A DNA stretch of 64,000 nucleotides from Arenimonas daejeonensis (lineage in GTDB: Bacteria > Pseudomonadota > Gammaproteobacteria > Xanthomonadales > Xanthomonadaceae): positions 2,356,001-2,420,000 of the forward strand of contig NZ_CP042453.1 in the NCBI RefSeq assembly GCF_007993735.1. Direction: 5' to 3'. The translations under genes and the position numbers were made by a program. This document shows positions 18,927-30,851 of this stretch, piece after piece. A model generated the notes under the pieces. That model was given only the letters and a program-made list of their open reading frames with translations, was not told the DNA's origin and ran no database searches. The first letter of the stretch is position 1. Each line of letters opens with the position of its first letter.

Positions 18927-19126
18927 CATGCAGGCGACCCGCGACGCCGCCTCCTGTCCGTCTAGAGCGTTTGCTTTACACTACGGCGCGCCTCGGCCCG
19001 GGACAGCCCCTGCTGTCCAGGGATAGGCCGAACCAAATCAATCACTTGCGGAACACTCTTCGAGTAAAGACGCACGCCCGCATCCGCGCAGGCGGCCGCG
19101 TTTTCCGCCGGACCCCGGAGCTTTCC

Positions 19127-20226
19127 ATGATCTTCGAAACCATCTCGACCTCGAACCACGAGGAAGTGGTGTTCTGCCACAACAAGGACGCGGGCCTGAA
19201 GGCCATCATCGCGATCCACAACACCGTGCTGGGCCCCGCGCTGGGCGGCACGCGCATGTGGCCGTACGCCAGCGAGGCCGAGGCCTTGAACGACGTGCTG
19301 CGCCTGAGCCGCGGCATGACCTACAAGGCGGCGGTGTCGGGCCTGAACCTGGGCGGCGGCAAGGCGGTGATCTGGGGCGACCCGAACAAGGACAAGTCCG
19401 AAGCGCTGTTCCGCGCCTTCGGCCGTTTCGTCAACTCGCTGGGCGGCCGCTACATCACCGCCGAAGACGTGGGCATCGACGTCAACGACATGGAATACGT
19501 GCTGCGCGAGACCGAATACGTCACCGGCGTGCACCAGGTGCACGGCGGCTCGGGCGACCCGTCGCCGTTCACCGCCTACGGCACCCTGCAGGGCCTGATG
19601 GCCGCGCTGCAGGTCAAGTTCGGCAACGAGGAAGTGGGCAACTACTCCTACGCCGTGCAGGGCGTGGGCCACGTGGGCATGGAGTTCGTGAAGCTGCTGC
19701 GCGAGCGCGGCGCCAAGGTCTTCGTCACCGACATCAACAAGGACGCCGTGCAGCGCGCCGTGGACGAGTTCGGCTGCGAGGCCGTGGCCCTGGACGACAT
19801 CTACGACGTGGACGCCGATGTGTACTCGCCGACCGCGCTGGGCGGCACCATCAACGAAAAGACCCTGCCGCGCCTGAAGTGCAAGGTCATCTGCGGCGCC
19901 GCCAACAACCAGCTGGCCAACGACCAGATGGGCGTGGAAGTGGCGGCCAAGGGCATGCTGTACGCGCCCGACTACGCCGTGAACGCCGGCGGCCTGATGA
20001 ACGTCTCGCTGGAAATCGACGGCTACAACCGCGAGCGCGCCATGCGCATGATGCGGACGATCTACTACAACCTGGGCCGCATCTTCGAGATCAGCAAGCG
20101 CGACGGCATCCCGACCAACCAGGCGGCCGACCGCATGGCCGAGGAGCGCATCACCGCCATCGGCAAGCTGCGCCTGCCGCATCTCGGCGCCCCGGCCCCC
20201 GCTTCCAGGGCCGCCGCGGCAACTGA
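19127..20226 (+). CDS. ldh: Leucine (branched-chain amino acid) dehydrogenase (C-terminus probably frameshifted near 20195)
   Basis: NAD-dependent oxidative deamination of Leu/Val/Ile, first step of the catabolic genes that follow. Substrate-side motifs include GGTRMWPYAS and the catalytic GLNLGGGKAV (Lys). The Rossmann segment is YAVQGVGHVGMEFVKLL and the metal/hinge part CGAANNQLAN. GGAG lies six bases before ATG 19127. As read, the frame runs on to a TGA at 20282-20284 and gives 385 residues; the family is about 365. A one-base deletion near 20190-20200 would give the end RFQGRRGN and a stop at 20226, about 366 residues, immediately before a strong hairpin. I take 20226 as the true end. 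Confidence 0.85.
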
Positions 20227-20232
20227 TCCACC

Positions 20233-20267
20233 GTCTGCACCGGGCCTGCACGCAGGCCCGGTCAGAC
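20233..20267 (+). terminator. Hairpin after leucine dehydrogenase
   Basis: GTCTG, bulged C, ACCGGGCCTG, loop CACG, CAGGCCCGGT, CAGAC form a 15-bp stem with one bulge. No T run follows, so it may be a processing or attenuating hairpin instead of a full terminator. Its position supports a gene end at 20226. Confidence 0.55.
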
Positions 20268-20296
20268 TGGCTATCCATTCCTGACACGGAGTCGTC

Positions 20297-21454
20297 ATGC
20301 GTACGTTCCCCCTTGGTGAAGACCTCGACGCCCTGCGCGACGCCGTGCGGCGCTTCGCCGAGAGCGAGATCGCGCCGCGGGCCGCGCAGATCGACCACGA
20401 CAACCTCTTCCCCGCCGACCTGTGGACCAAGCTGGGCGACCTGGGCCTGCTGGGCATGACCGTGCCCGCCGAGTTCGGCGGCAGCGACATGGGTTACCTG
20501 GCCCACCTGGTGGCGATGGAGGAAATCTCCCGCGCCTCCGGTTCGGTCGGCCTGAGCTACGGTGCGCATTCGAACCTGTGCGTGGCCAACCTCTACGCCA
20601 ACGGCAACGACGCCCAGCGCCGCAAGTACCTGCCCAAGCTGTGCAGCGGCGAATGGAAAGGCGCGCTGGCGATGAGCGAACCGGGCGCGGGTTCGGACGT
20701 GGTCGGCTCGATGAGCTGCCGCGCCGAGCTGCGCGACGGCCAGTGGATCGCCAACGGCAGCAAGATGTGGATCACCAACGGCCCCGAGGCCGATGTGCTG
20801 GTGGTCTACATGCGCACCGCCGGCAAGGACAGCGGCAGCCGCTGCATGACCGCCTTCATCGTCGAAAAAGGCATGAAGGGTTTCAGCACCGCGCAGAAGC
20901 TGGACAAGCTGGGCATGCGTGGCTCCAACACCTGCGAGCTGGTGTTCGAGAACTGCGCCATCCCGGCCGAGAACGTGCTGGGTGAGGTGAACCAGGGCGT
21001 GAAAGTCCTGATGAGCGGGTTGAACACGGAGCGGCTGGTGCTGACCGGTGGTCCCATTGGCCTGATGCAGGCCGCGATGGACATCGCCCTGCCCTACGTG
21101 CGCGAACGGAAACAGTTCGACCAGGCCATCGGCACCTTCGGCCTGATGCAGGGCAAGATCGCCGACATGTACACCGCGCTGCAGTCGTCCCGCGCCTTCG
21201 CCTACCAGGTGGCGCGCGATTTCGACGCCGGTCGCGCCAGCCGCATTGATTCGGCCAGCTGCCTGCTGCACGCCAGCGAAGCCGCCGTGCAGGTGGCGCT
21301 GGAAGGCATCCAGGCCCTGGGCGGCAACGGCTACATCAATGAGTACGACACCGGCCGGATCCTGCGCGACGCCAAGCTTTATGCGATCGGCGCCGGCACC
21401 AACGAGATCCGCCGCATGCTGATCGGCCGCGAGCTGTTCGAAGACCGCGGCTGA
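20297..21454 (+). CDS. ivd: Isovaleryl-CoA dehydrogenase
   Basis: A 385-residue acyl-CoA dehydrogenase. FAD-binding signatures are [13 protein letters not shown] and [12 protein letters not shown]; the C-terminal signature is [19 protein letters not shown]. The catalytic glutamate in isovaleryl-CoA dehydrogenases sits in a helix like [16 protein letters not shown], present here, which points to the branched substrate. It oxidises isovaleryl-CoA to 3-methylcrotonyl-CoA and passes electrons to ETF. Upstream ldh supplies the oxo-acid; mccAB and HMG-CoA lyase downstream complete the path. The frame is intact. Confidence 0.9.
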   Translation: MRTFPLGEDLDALRDAVRRFAESEIAPRAAQIDHDNLFPADLWTKLGDLGLLGMTVPAEFGGSDMGYLAHLVAMEEISRASGSVGLSYGAHSNLCVANLYANGNDAQRRKYLPKLCSGEWKGALAMSEPGAGSDVVGSMSCRAELRDGQWIANGSKMWITNGPEADVLVVYMRTAGKDSGSRCMTAFIVEKGMKGFSTAQKLDKLGMRGSNTCELVFENCAIPAENVLGEVNQGVKVLMSGLNTERLVLTGGPIGLMQAAMDIALPYVRERKQFDQAIGTFGLMQGKIADMYTALQSSRAFAYQVARDFDAGRASRIDSASCLLHASEAAVQVALEGIQALGGNGYINEYDTGRILRDAKLYAIGAGTNEIRRMLIGRELFEDRG

Positions 21455-21475
21455 GCCGCATTTTCCGGAAAACAC

Positions 21476-21505
21476 GAAGGGCGGAGCCGCGAGGCTCCGC
21501 CCTTC
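21476..21505. terminator. Bidirectional terminator between ivd and the TPR gene
   Basis: GAAGGGCGGAGCC, loop GCGA, GGCTCCGCCCTTC form a perfect 13-bp stem between convergent genes. It is flanked by TCTACTTT on the plus side and TGTTTTCC on the minus strand. Confidence 0.75.
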
Positions 21506-21520
21506 TACTTTCCGCTGACC

Positions 21521-22858
21521 TCAGGCCGCCTGCGCCACCGGCGAAGCCGCCAGCGCCCGGCGCAGCATCGCGGCCGTGCTGGCGCGTTCGGGCTTGGTGG
21601 CGGCGCGTTCGCCCACCAGGCCTTCGGCCAGGCCGCGGTCGCCGCTGCGGATGGCCGCTTCGATCAGGCTCAGGTCGATCAGGTCGCGCTGGGCATGGCT
21701 GCCGCCGAACCGGTGCGCGACCGGCCGCACCCAGCGCAGGCCACGCGCCGCCTGGCGGTGGTCGCCTTCGGCCAGCGCCACCAGGGACTCCAGCAGCGGC
21801 GCACCCACTTCGGCGGTGAACAGGGCGTTGTCGCCGGCTCCGGAACTGGCGCGGCGCTGGGCCTCGCGGACTTCGGCCAGCAGGTCGCGGCGGCCGGCGA
21901 ACACGAAGGCCATGGCCGCATGCACGTCGTTGAAGGCGTACCAGCCATCACGGGCCAGCGGCGCCCAGGCTTCGGCCACCGCGCGCCAGCGGTCACCCAC
22001 GTCCACGCCGCGCAGCTGCAGGCGCCAGAGCATGGCCGAGGCGTCCACCAGCTCCATCGCCGTGGCCGGCTTGTGCCCGAAGATCGGGCCGTCGAACAGC
22101 GCCAGCACTTCCGGTATCTCGTCGCGCTCCAGGTGGTACAGCGCCAGGTGCCACCAGTTGTGCACAGCGAAGAAGCTGTCCTTCGACCAGGCTTCGCTGT
22201 CCTCGTGCAGCCAGGCGATGCCCTCGTCCACCCGGTCCTGCATCTCCATCACGTGGGCGACGGCATGCCAGGCCCAGCCGTCGCGGCGGTCCAGCTCCAG
22301 GGCGCGGTGGCCGACGAACTCGGCCTGGGCGTACTGGCCGCACTCCTCCAGCCCGAAGGCGTGCATGCCGAGGATGGCGTGGTAACCCGGCTGCTCCGCC
22401 GACCAGGCCGGCAGCGCACGGCTGATGCGGTCGCGCAGCATGCGCGCGTCGCCGGTGAAGAAATCGAGCAGGTGGCCGACCTGCAGGGCCAGCGCATCAC
22501 GCGGGTGGGCGATGCTGATGTCCTCCAGGCCACGCGCGGCCAGGCGCCAGCGGCCTTCGGCCCAGGCGGTGGCGGCGCGCAGGTGCGCCTGCTCGCGCGG
22601 AGTGGCGCTCAGGCCTTCGGCGGCCTTGAGCGTGGTGGCGGCCAGGCCGGCCGGGCCGGCTTCGGACGCGGTGAGAAACAGCCAGGCAAGCATGGCGTGG
22701 CCCATGACGAAGCGCGGGCTGTCGGCCACGGCCTGCTGCAGGGTGGCGACCGGGTCGCCGGAATAACACTGGAACTGGCGCAGCGCCTGGTCGTAGAGGG
22801 AGGCGGCCTGGGCGCTGGCGCCGCTCAGGGGGTGGCCGTGGGCATCGGTGTGGATCAT
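21521..22858 (-). CDS. TPR protein of the TTC38-like family
   Basis: A 445-residue, Ala-rich, all-helical protein with no signal peptide or membrane segment. Repeating helix pairs such as GHAMLAWLFLTASEAG, CGQYAQAEFVGHRALELDRR and WAWHAVAHVMEMQDRVDEGI, together with the motif HNWWHLALYHLERD, match bacterial relatives of tetratricopeptide repeat protein 38. The function of the family in bacteria is unknown. It is transcribed against the catabolic genes. The start is ATG 22858 (MIHTDAHGH). Confidence 0.75.
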   Translation of the reverse strand: MIHTDAHGHPLSGASAQAASLYDQALRQFQCYSGDPVATLQQAVADSPRFVMGHAMLAWLFLTASEAGPAGLAATTLKAAEGLSATPREQAHLRAATAWAEGRWRLAARGLEDISIAHPRDALALQVGHLLDFFTGDARMLRDRISRALPAWSAEQPGYHAILGMHAFGLEECGQYAQAEFVGHRALELDRRDGWAWHAVAHVMEMQDRVDEGIAWLHEDSEAWSKDSFFAVHNWWHLALYHLERDEIPEVLALFDGPIFGHKPATAMELVDASAMLWRLQLRGVDVGDRWRAVAEAWAPLARDGWYAFNDVHAAMAFVFAGRRDLLAEVREAQRRASSGAGDNALFTAEVGAPLLESLVALAEGDHRQAARGLRWVRPVAHRFGGSHAQRDLIDLSLIEAAIRSGDRGLAEGLVGERAATKPERASTAAMLRRALAASPVAQAA

Positions 22859-23065
22859 CAGCGTTCTCACAGGTGGTGGGGGGATGGGATGGTTAGCGTC
22901 CCAAACACTGATACGCCCGACCAATGTGGTTCCCGCCAGTTTCCGGCGGTTCCGGCCATGGCGCCGGCGTTGCCCGGGAAGGGACAATACGTCGCCTGAA
23001 CAAGCCTGCGGCCGGCTGGCCGGCTCGGGCATAATTGCCGTTTCCACGTTTCCTCCGGAGCCAAC

Positions 23066-24240
23066 ATGTCCAAGGTCATCATCGCCGGTGCCAAGCGCAC
23101 CGCCCTCGGCGCGCTGCTGGGCCAGTTCACCGGCGTGCCCGCCACCGTGCTCGGCACCACCGCCATCAAAGCCGCGTTGGATCAGGCCGGTGTGTCCGGC
23201 GACAAGGTCGATGAGGTGATCATGGGCTGCGTGCTGCCGGCCGGCCTGGGCCAGGCCCCGGCCCGCCAGGCGGCGCTGGGCGCCGGCCTGCCGACCGCGG
23301 CGGGCTGCACCACCATCAACAAGGTGTGCGGTTCGGGCATGAAGGCGATCATGATGGGCCACGACCTGATCAAGGCCGGTTCGGCCGCGGTCGTGGTGGC
23401 CGGCGGCATGGAGTCGATGACCAATGCCCCGCACCTGCTGATGGGCTCGCGCACCGGCACCAAGTACGGCAGCACCGAGATGCTGGACCACATGGCCTGG
23501 GACGGCCTGACCAACCCCTACGACAAGCAGGCCATGGGCGTGTTCGGCGAACTGTGCGCCGGCAAGTACAGCTTCACCCGCGAGGAACAGGACGCCTTTG
23601 CCTCCGAGTCCGTGCGCCGCGCGCAGGCCGCGGTGGCCTCGGGTGCCTTCAAGGACGAGATCGCCCCCGTCACCGTCGCCGGCCGCAAGGGCGACGTGGT
23701 GGTGGACACCGACGAACAGCCGGGCCGCTGCGACATCGGCAAGATCCCGACCCTGCGCCCGGCCTTCAAGAAGGACGGCACCATCACCGCTGCCAGCTCA
23801 TCCAGCATCAACGACGGCGCCGCCGCCGTGGTGCTGGCCTCCGAGGAGGCCGCCAAGGCTGGGGCCTGACCCCGCTGGCCACCATCGTGGCCCATGCCGG
23901 CCATGCCCAGGCGCCGGAGTGGTTCACCACGGCCCCGGTCGGCGCGATCCAGAAGGTGCTGGCCAAGGCCGGCTGGTCGGTGGCCGACGTGGACCTGTTC
24001 GAGGTCAACGAAGCCTTCGCCGCCGTGGCCATGGCCCCGATCCGCGAGCTGGGCATCAGCCACGACAAGCTGAACGTCAACGGCGGCGCCTGCGCACTGG
24101 GCCACCCGATCGGCGCTTCCGGCGCCCGTCTGGTGGTCACCCTGATCCACGCCCTGCAGCGCCGGGGCGGCAAGCGTGGCGTCGCCGCGCTGTGCATCGG
24201 TGGTGGCGAAGCGACCGCCATTGCGATCGAATTGGCCTGA
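23066..24240 (+). CDS. Acetyl-CoA C-acetyltransferase / thiolase (frameshifted near 23864)
   Basis: About 391 residues. It has the acyl-enzyme Cys88 in NKVCGSGMKA, the His in NVNGGACALGHPIGASGAR and the second catalytic Cys in AALCIGGGEA, with SSSINDGAAAV between the domains, so all thiolase residues are present. One G is missing from a G run near 23864 (KAG-GLTPLATI). It would cleave acetoacetyl-CoA, the end product of leucine degradation after CoA activation, or condense acetyl-CoA. SD-like GGAG lies upstream of ATG 23066. Confidence 0.9.
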
Positions 24241-24312
24241 TCGGCCAACGGGGCATTGCCGGGATATCGAGCGACCGCAAGAAGTATATTTTTCGTAAAA
24301 GCGGGATACCGC

Positions 24313-24340
24313 TTGACTCCCGGCTAGTTCTTGTCATGAT
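24313..24340 (+). promoter_or_regulatory. Candidate sigma-70 promoter for the Ala-rich lipoprotein
   Basis: TTGACT, 16 bases, CATGAT: five of six and four of six consensus matches. It lies 64 bases before the start codon at 24405 in a stretch that is locally A/T-rich. Confidence 0.45.
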
Positions 24341-24404
24341 TTTGAACGCGTGTGCCGCGGGCGCACGTCCTGTTACTAAAAACGTCTAGACGAGGAAACA
24401 ACCC

Positions 24405-24791
24405 ATGTCCCTGAACAAGACCCTGCTCGCCATGGCCCTGGGCCTGGCCCTGGCGGCCTGCTCGAACCAGGCTGAGCAGGCGGCTGACGCGGCTACCGAT
24501 GCCGCTGCTGCTGCCGATGCTGCCGCCACCGAGGCCGCCGACGCCGCTGCTGCCGCCACCGACGCCGCGTCTGAAGTCGCTGCCGACGCCGCCGATGCTT
24601 CCGCCGAAGCTGCTACCGACGCTGCCGAAGTCGCCACGGACGCCGCGGCTGACGCCGCTGCTGCCGCCGAGGCTGGCGCCGAAGGTGCGGCCGAAGCCGC
24701 TGCCGATATGGCCGATGACGCTGCCGAAGTGGCTGAAGACGCCGCTGACGCCGCCGAAGAGGCTGCCGACGCTGCTGAAGGCGGCAACTAA
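24405..24791 (+). CDS. Alanine-rich low-complexity lipoprotein
   Basis: A 128-residue protein. A short signal peptide (MSLNKTLLAMALGLALAAC) ends in lipobox LAAC with the lipidated Cys19. Everything after SNQAEQ is a run of AADAA/ATDAA/AAEAA-type heptad-like units, with Ala over half of all residues and acidic Asp/Glu next. This should form a long, very acidic alpha-helix tethered to the outer membrane, reminiscent of Lpp-like or coiled-coil spacer lipoproteins, but no family can be named. AGGAAAC precedes the ATG, a candidate promoter is at 24313 and a strong terminator at 24815, so it is a single-gene unit. Confidence 0.75.
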   Translation: MSLNKTLLAMALGLALAACSNQAEQAADAATDAAAAADAAATEAADAAAAATDAASEVAADAADASAEAATDAAEVATDAAADAAAAAEAGAEGAAEAAADMADDAAEVAEDAADAAEEAADAAEGGN

Positions 24792-24814
24792 GCCCCAGCT
24801 GCAAGTTTCGAGTG

Positions 24815-24845
24815 AACGGGCGCGACGCGAGTCGCGCCCGTTTTC
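24815..24845 (+). terminator. Intrinsic terminator after the Ala-rich lipoprotein
   Basis: AACGGGCGCGAC, loop GCGA, GTCGCGCCCGTT is a 12-bp stem followed by TTCTTT. Confidence 0.8.
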
Positions 24846-24934
24846 TTTGGGCCACCGCCAGCCCCCGACCGGGCGGCTAGGCTGGACCGGGCGTGGCCCG
24901 TAAACTCGACGGGTTTTCCATCGAGTGGCCGCGC

Positions 24935-26541
24935 ATGCCCATCCTCACCAGCCAGATCGATCCGCGCTCCCCCGAGTTCCAGGACAACGCCACGCAACTG
25001 CGCGCCGCCGTCGCCGATTTCGAGGCCCAGCTGGCGAAGGCCGCCCTGGGCGGCGGCGACAAGGCCCGCGCCAGACACACCGAACGCGGCAAGCTGCTGC
25101 CGCGCGAGCGCGTGACCGCCCTGCTCGATCCAGGCTCTCCCTTCCTCGAACTGTCGGCATTGGCCGCCGGCGGCATGTACGACGACGCGGCGCCCGCCGC
25201 CGGCGTGATCACCGGCATCGGCCGCATCCATGGCATCGAAGTGGTGGTGGTGGCCAACGACGCCACGGTCAAGGGCGGCACCTACTTCCCGATGACCGTG
25301 AAGAAACACCTGCGCGCGCAGGAAGTGGCGCTGGAGAACCACCTGCCCTGCGTCTATCTGGTGGACTCGGGCGGCGCCTTCCTGCCGCTGCAGGACGAAG
25401 TCTTCCCGGACAAGGAACACTTCGGCCGCATCTTCTACAACCAGGCCCGGCTGAGCGCGAAGAACATCCCGCAGGTCGCCGTGGTGATGGGCAGTTGCAC
25501 CGCGGGCGGCGCCTACGTGCCGGCGATGTGCGACGAAAGCATCATCGTCAAGGAACAGGGCACGATTTTCCTGGGCGGCCCGCCGCTGGTGAAGGCCGCG
25601 ACCGGCGAGGTCGTGGACGCCGAATCCTGGGCGGCGCGGATGTGCACACTTCCATTTCCGGCGTGGCCGACCATTTCGCCGAGAACGACCGCCACGCGCT
25701 CGAGATCGCCCGCGACATCGTCAAGCACCTCAACCGCAAGAAGCAGCTGGCCGTGGCCGTGCAGCCGCCGCGTGACCCGCTGTACGCGCCGGAAGAACTT
25801 TATGGCGTGATCCCGAAGGACACGCGCCGGCCGTTCGACATCCGCGAAGTCATCGCCCGTGTCGTGGACGGCTCGGAGTTCCAGGAATTCAAGGCGCGCT
25901 ACGGCAAGACTCTGGTCTGCGGCTTCGCCCATATCCACGGCTACCCCGTGGGCATCATCGCCAACAACGGCATCCTGTTCGCCGAGAGCGCCCTCAAGGG
26001 CGCGCACTTCATCGAGCTGTGCAACCAGCGCGACATCCCGCTGGTGTTCCTGCAGAACATCACCGGCTTCATGGTCGGCAAGAAGTACGAAAACGCCGGC
26101 ATCGCCAAGGACGGCGCCAAGATGGTGACGGCCGTGGCCTGCTCGCACGTTCCCAAGTTCACCGTCGTCATCGGCGGCTCGTTCGGCGCCGGCAATTACG
26201 CGATGTGCGGCCGCGCCTATGGCGCCCGTTTCCTGTGGACCTGGCCGAACGCACGCATCAGCGTGATGGGCGGCGAACAGGCGTCCAGCGTGCTGGCCAC
26301 CGTGAAGCGCGACGGCATCGAAGCCAGCGGCAAAACCTGGAGCAAGGACGAGGAGGAAGCCTTCAAGGCGCCGATCCGCGACCAGTACGAACGCCAGGGC
26401 CACCCGTATTACGCCACCGCCCGCCTCTGGGATGACGGCATCATCGACCCCGCCGACACCCGGCGCGTGCTGGGCCTGGCGCTGTCGGCCAGCCTGAACG
26501 CACCGATCGAGAAGGACCGCTTCGGCGTGTTCCGGATGTGA
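24935..26541 (+). CDS. liuB: Methylcrotonyl-CoA carboxylase, carboxyltransferase (beta) subunit (frameshifted near 25629)
   Basis: About 535 residues. It transfers CO2 from biotin to 3-methylcrotonyl-CoA. It has the crotonase-fold pair of carboxyltransferase domains, with [14 protein letters not shown] and [16 protein letters not shown] in the N half and [30 protein letters not shown] and [13 protein letters not shown] in the C half, typical of MCC rather than propionyl-CoA carboxylase. One base is missing near 25629 before [12 protein letters not shown]. Start ATG 24935 is chosen; a GTG in frame at 24893 is possible. It is followed 4 bp later by the hydratase gene. Confidence 0.92.
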
Positions 26542-26545
26542 CCAC

Positions 26546-27289
26546 ATGACCAGCATCCGTCTCGACCGCCAACACCACACCGCCACGCTGACACTCGCGC
26601 GCGGCAAGGTCCACAATGCCTTCGACGACACGCTGATCGCCGAACTCACCGCAGCGCTCGAACAGCTCGACACCGATGATTCTGTGCGCGCCGTCGTGCT
26701 CACCGGCGAAGGCAGCACCTTCTCCGCCGGTGCCGACCTGGGCTGGATGCGGCGCATGGCCAAGGCCAGCGAGGCGGAGAACCGGGAGGACTCGCTGAAG
26801 CTCGCGAAGCTGATGCGCACGCTGAACTTCCTGTCCAAGCCGACCATCGCGCGGGTGAACGGTTCGGCCTACGGCGGCGGCGTGGGCCTGATTGCCTGCT
26901 GCGACTACGCCATCGGCGCCGAGGGCGCGAAGTTCTCGCTGTCGGAAGTGAAGCTGGGCCTGGTGCCCGCCGTGATCTCGCCCTACGTGGTCGCCGCCAT
27001 CGGACCGCGGCACGCGCGCCGCCTGTTCACTGGCGCGGAGGTGATCGAAGCACCGGAAGCGATGGCCATCGGCCTGCTGCATTCACTGTCGCCGGTCGCC
27101 GAACTCGACGAGGCCGTGGACCGCGCCCTGCACTTCTGGGCCAAGGGCGGCCCCGTTGCCCAGCGTGAAGCCAAACAACTCGCCCTGCGCATGAGCGGCA
27201 TGACCCGCGAATCGGCCGAACGCACCGACGCCGAAAACGCCGCCCTGATCGCCCGCCTGCGCGTTTCCCCGAAGGCCAGGAAGGCCTGA
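26546..27289 (+). CDS. liuC: Methylglutaconyl-CoA hydratase / enoyl-CoA hydratase family
   Basis: A 247-residue crotonase. The oxyanion-hole segments are [14 protein letters not shown] and [19 protein letters not shown]; the downstream acid region is [19 protein letters not shown]. Its position between the two methylcrotonyl-CoA carboxylase subunits is the classic liu order and indicates hydration of 3-methylglutaconyl-CoA to HMG-CoA. The frame is intact and the ATG is 4 bp after the liuB stop. Substrate assignment rests on gene order; the sequence alone gives only the crotonase family. Confidence 0.88.
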   Translation: MTSIRLDRQHHTATLTLARGKVHNAFDDTLIAELTAALEQLDTDDSVRAVVLTGEGSTFSAGADLGWMRRMAKASEAENREDSLKLAKLMRTLNFLSKPTIARVNGSAYGGGVGLIACCDYAIGAEGAKFSLSEVKLGLVPAVISPYVVAAIGPRHARRLFTGAEVIEAPEAMAIGLLHSLSPVAELDEAVDRALHFWAKGGPVAQREAKQLALRMSGMTRESAERTDAENAALIARLRVSPKARKA

Positions 27290-27332
27290 CCGCCTTCCTC
27301 GACAAGCGCCCGCCGAACTGGATTCCATCCTG

Positions 27333-29327
<1,995 letters not shown>

Positions 29328-29328
<1 letters not shown>

Positions 29329-29891
29329 TGAACAAGTTGCCGCTGCTGCTGGCCACCGGCCTGCTGGCCGCCTGCCAGGCCACCAGCTTCGAACAGGCGC
29401 CGCTGCAGGCGCTGTCCTGCGATTCCGCGCTGGCCGGTGACTGGTCGTCGCTGGACGAGGAAGGCAAGGCCGACGGCGAGGTCGTGCTGCACGTCGGCAA
29501 GGACTGCACGCTGGAAGTGACCGAACGCAAACCCGCCGGCCCGCAGACCGGCGAGGCCACCCGCTTCCACCTCGGCCGCCACGGCGGACACACCTACGCC
29601 TGGGTGGACGCGAACTGGCTGATGCGCCGCTTCGACGAAGAGCATCGCATGCCCGAGGGCGATGTCTATGTAATGCGCTACCGCGTGCAGGGCGACCAGC
29701 TGGAACTCTGGTCCACCGAGGACAAGCCGATCGCGCACGCGATCATCGATGACGAGCTCGAGGGCGAAGTGATCGCCCGCGACGAACGCCTGTTCAACCG
29801 CCTGACCGGCACGCAGGACCCGGAGGTGCTGGACCGCGCCGGTTTCTTCGATGCCGATCCCGGCCGCTTCCAGCGCGTGCGCAGTGACTGA
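29328..29891 (+). CDS. Small lipoprotein of unknown function within the leucine-degradation cluster
   Basis: A 187-residue protein from ATG 29328 (a GTG at 29325 is also in frame). The signal peptide MNKLPLLLATGLLAAC ends in a lipobox LLAAC. The mature part has Cys in LSCDSALAGDW and KDCTLEV, and a charged C-terminal half with many Asp/Glu. No family is recognised. It overlaps the stop of the biotin carboxylase gene and its own end overlaps the start of the HMG-CoA lyase gene, so it is translated as part of the operon although its role in leucine breakdown is not evident. Confidence 0.65.
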
Positions 29892-30786
29892 GGTGCGCAC
29901 GCCCGCCCAGGTCCGCATCGTCGAGGTCGGTCCACGCGACGGCCTGCAGAACGAAAAGACCCTCATCCCCACCGCGGCCAAGATCGAGCTGATCGACCGC
30001 CTGTCCGCCACCGGCCTGCGCACGGTCGAAGCCACCAGCTTCGTCAGCCCCAAGTGGGTGCCGCAGCTGGCCGACGCGGCCGAGGTCTACACCGGCATCA
30101 GCCGCAAACCTACGGTCGCCTATCCGGTGCTGGTGCCCAATATGCAGGGCTACGAGCGCGCGCGTGCGGTTGGCGTCGAGGAAGTGGCGGTGTTCGGCGC
30201 CGCCTCGGAAGCCTTCAGCCGCAACAACATCAATGCCTCGATCGACGAAAGCCTCGAACGGTTCCGTCCCGTGCTGGAACGCGCCCTCGCTGACGGCGTG
30301 AAGGTGCGCGGTTACGTCTCCACCGTGCTCGGCTGCCCCTTCCAGGGCGAGGTGCCGCTGTCGGACGTCGTGCGCGTCGCCCGAAGCCTGCATACGATGG
30401 GCTGCTACGAAATCTCGCTCGGCGACACCATCGGCATCGGCACGCCGGGCAAGGCGCGGGCGATGCTCAAGGCCGTCGCGGCGGAAGTACCGATGCCGGC
30501 CCTGGCCATCCATTTCCACGACACCCGCGGCCAGGCCCTGGCCAACATCCTGGCCTGCCTGGAAGAAGGCGTGGCCGTGGTGGATGCCGCGGTCTCGGGC
30601 ACCGGCGGCTGCCCCTACGCGCCCGGCGCCAGCGGCAATGTCGCCAGCGAGGACGTGGTCTACATGCTCGACGGCATGGGCATCCGCACCGGCGTGGACC
30701 TGCCGAAGCTGGTGGAGACCGGCCGCTGGCTGGCCGCCCTGCTCGGCCGCGGCTCCGGCAGCAAGGTCAACCTGGCCAGCGCCTGA
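29884..30786 (+). CDS. mvaB: Hydroxymethylglutaryl-CoA lyase
   Basis: A 300-residue TIM-barrel lyase that splits HMG-CoA into acetyl-CoA and acetoacetate. VRIVEVGPRDGLQNE at the N-terminus carries the metal-binding Asp; HFHDTRGQALAN carries the two metal His; GCPYAPGASGNVASED carries the catalytic Cys signature. The start is GTG 29884, eight bases inside the preceding gene, and the conserved core begins 11 residues later. It ends the liu block. A longer start upstream would add residues not seen in the family. Confidence 0.92.
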   Translation: MTEVRTPAQVRIVEVGPRDGLQNEKTLIPTAAKIELIDRLSATGLRTVEATSFVSPKWVPQLADAAEVYTGISRKPTVAYPVLVPNMQGYERARAVGVEEVAVFGAASEAFSRNNINASIDESLERFRPVLERALADGVKVRGYVSTVLGCPFQGEVPLSDVVRVARSLHTMGCYEISLGDTIGIGTPGKARAMLKAVAAEVPMPALAIHFHDTRGQALANILACLEEGVAVVDAAVSGTGGCPYAPGASGNVASEDVVYMLDGMGIRTGVDLPKLVETGRWLAALLGRGSGSKVNLASA

Positions 30787-30851
30787 GCACGGGACCCGCG
30801 GGGCCCCGGTGTATGCTCGGGACGCCCCCGCCTGCCCGTGACGACCTCGGC

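Noticed and set aside
18962-21475. 837-codon minus-strand frame across leucine dehydrogenase and isovaleryl-CoA dehydrogenase
   Set aside because: Covers two clear plus-strand genes and two hairpins; its sequence is their reverse complement in a shadow frame.
24286-24318. Terminator after the thiolase gene (AAGCGG-GATA-CCGCTT)
   Set aside because: Only a six-bp stem, no T run on the plus strand, and it overlaps the candidate promoter of the next gene.
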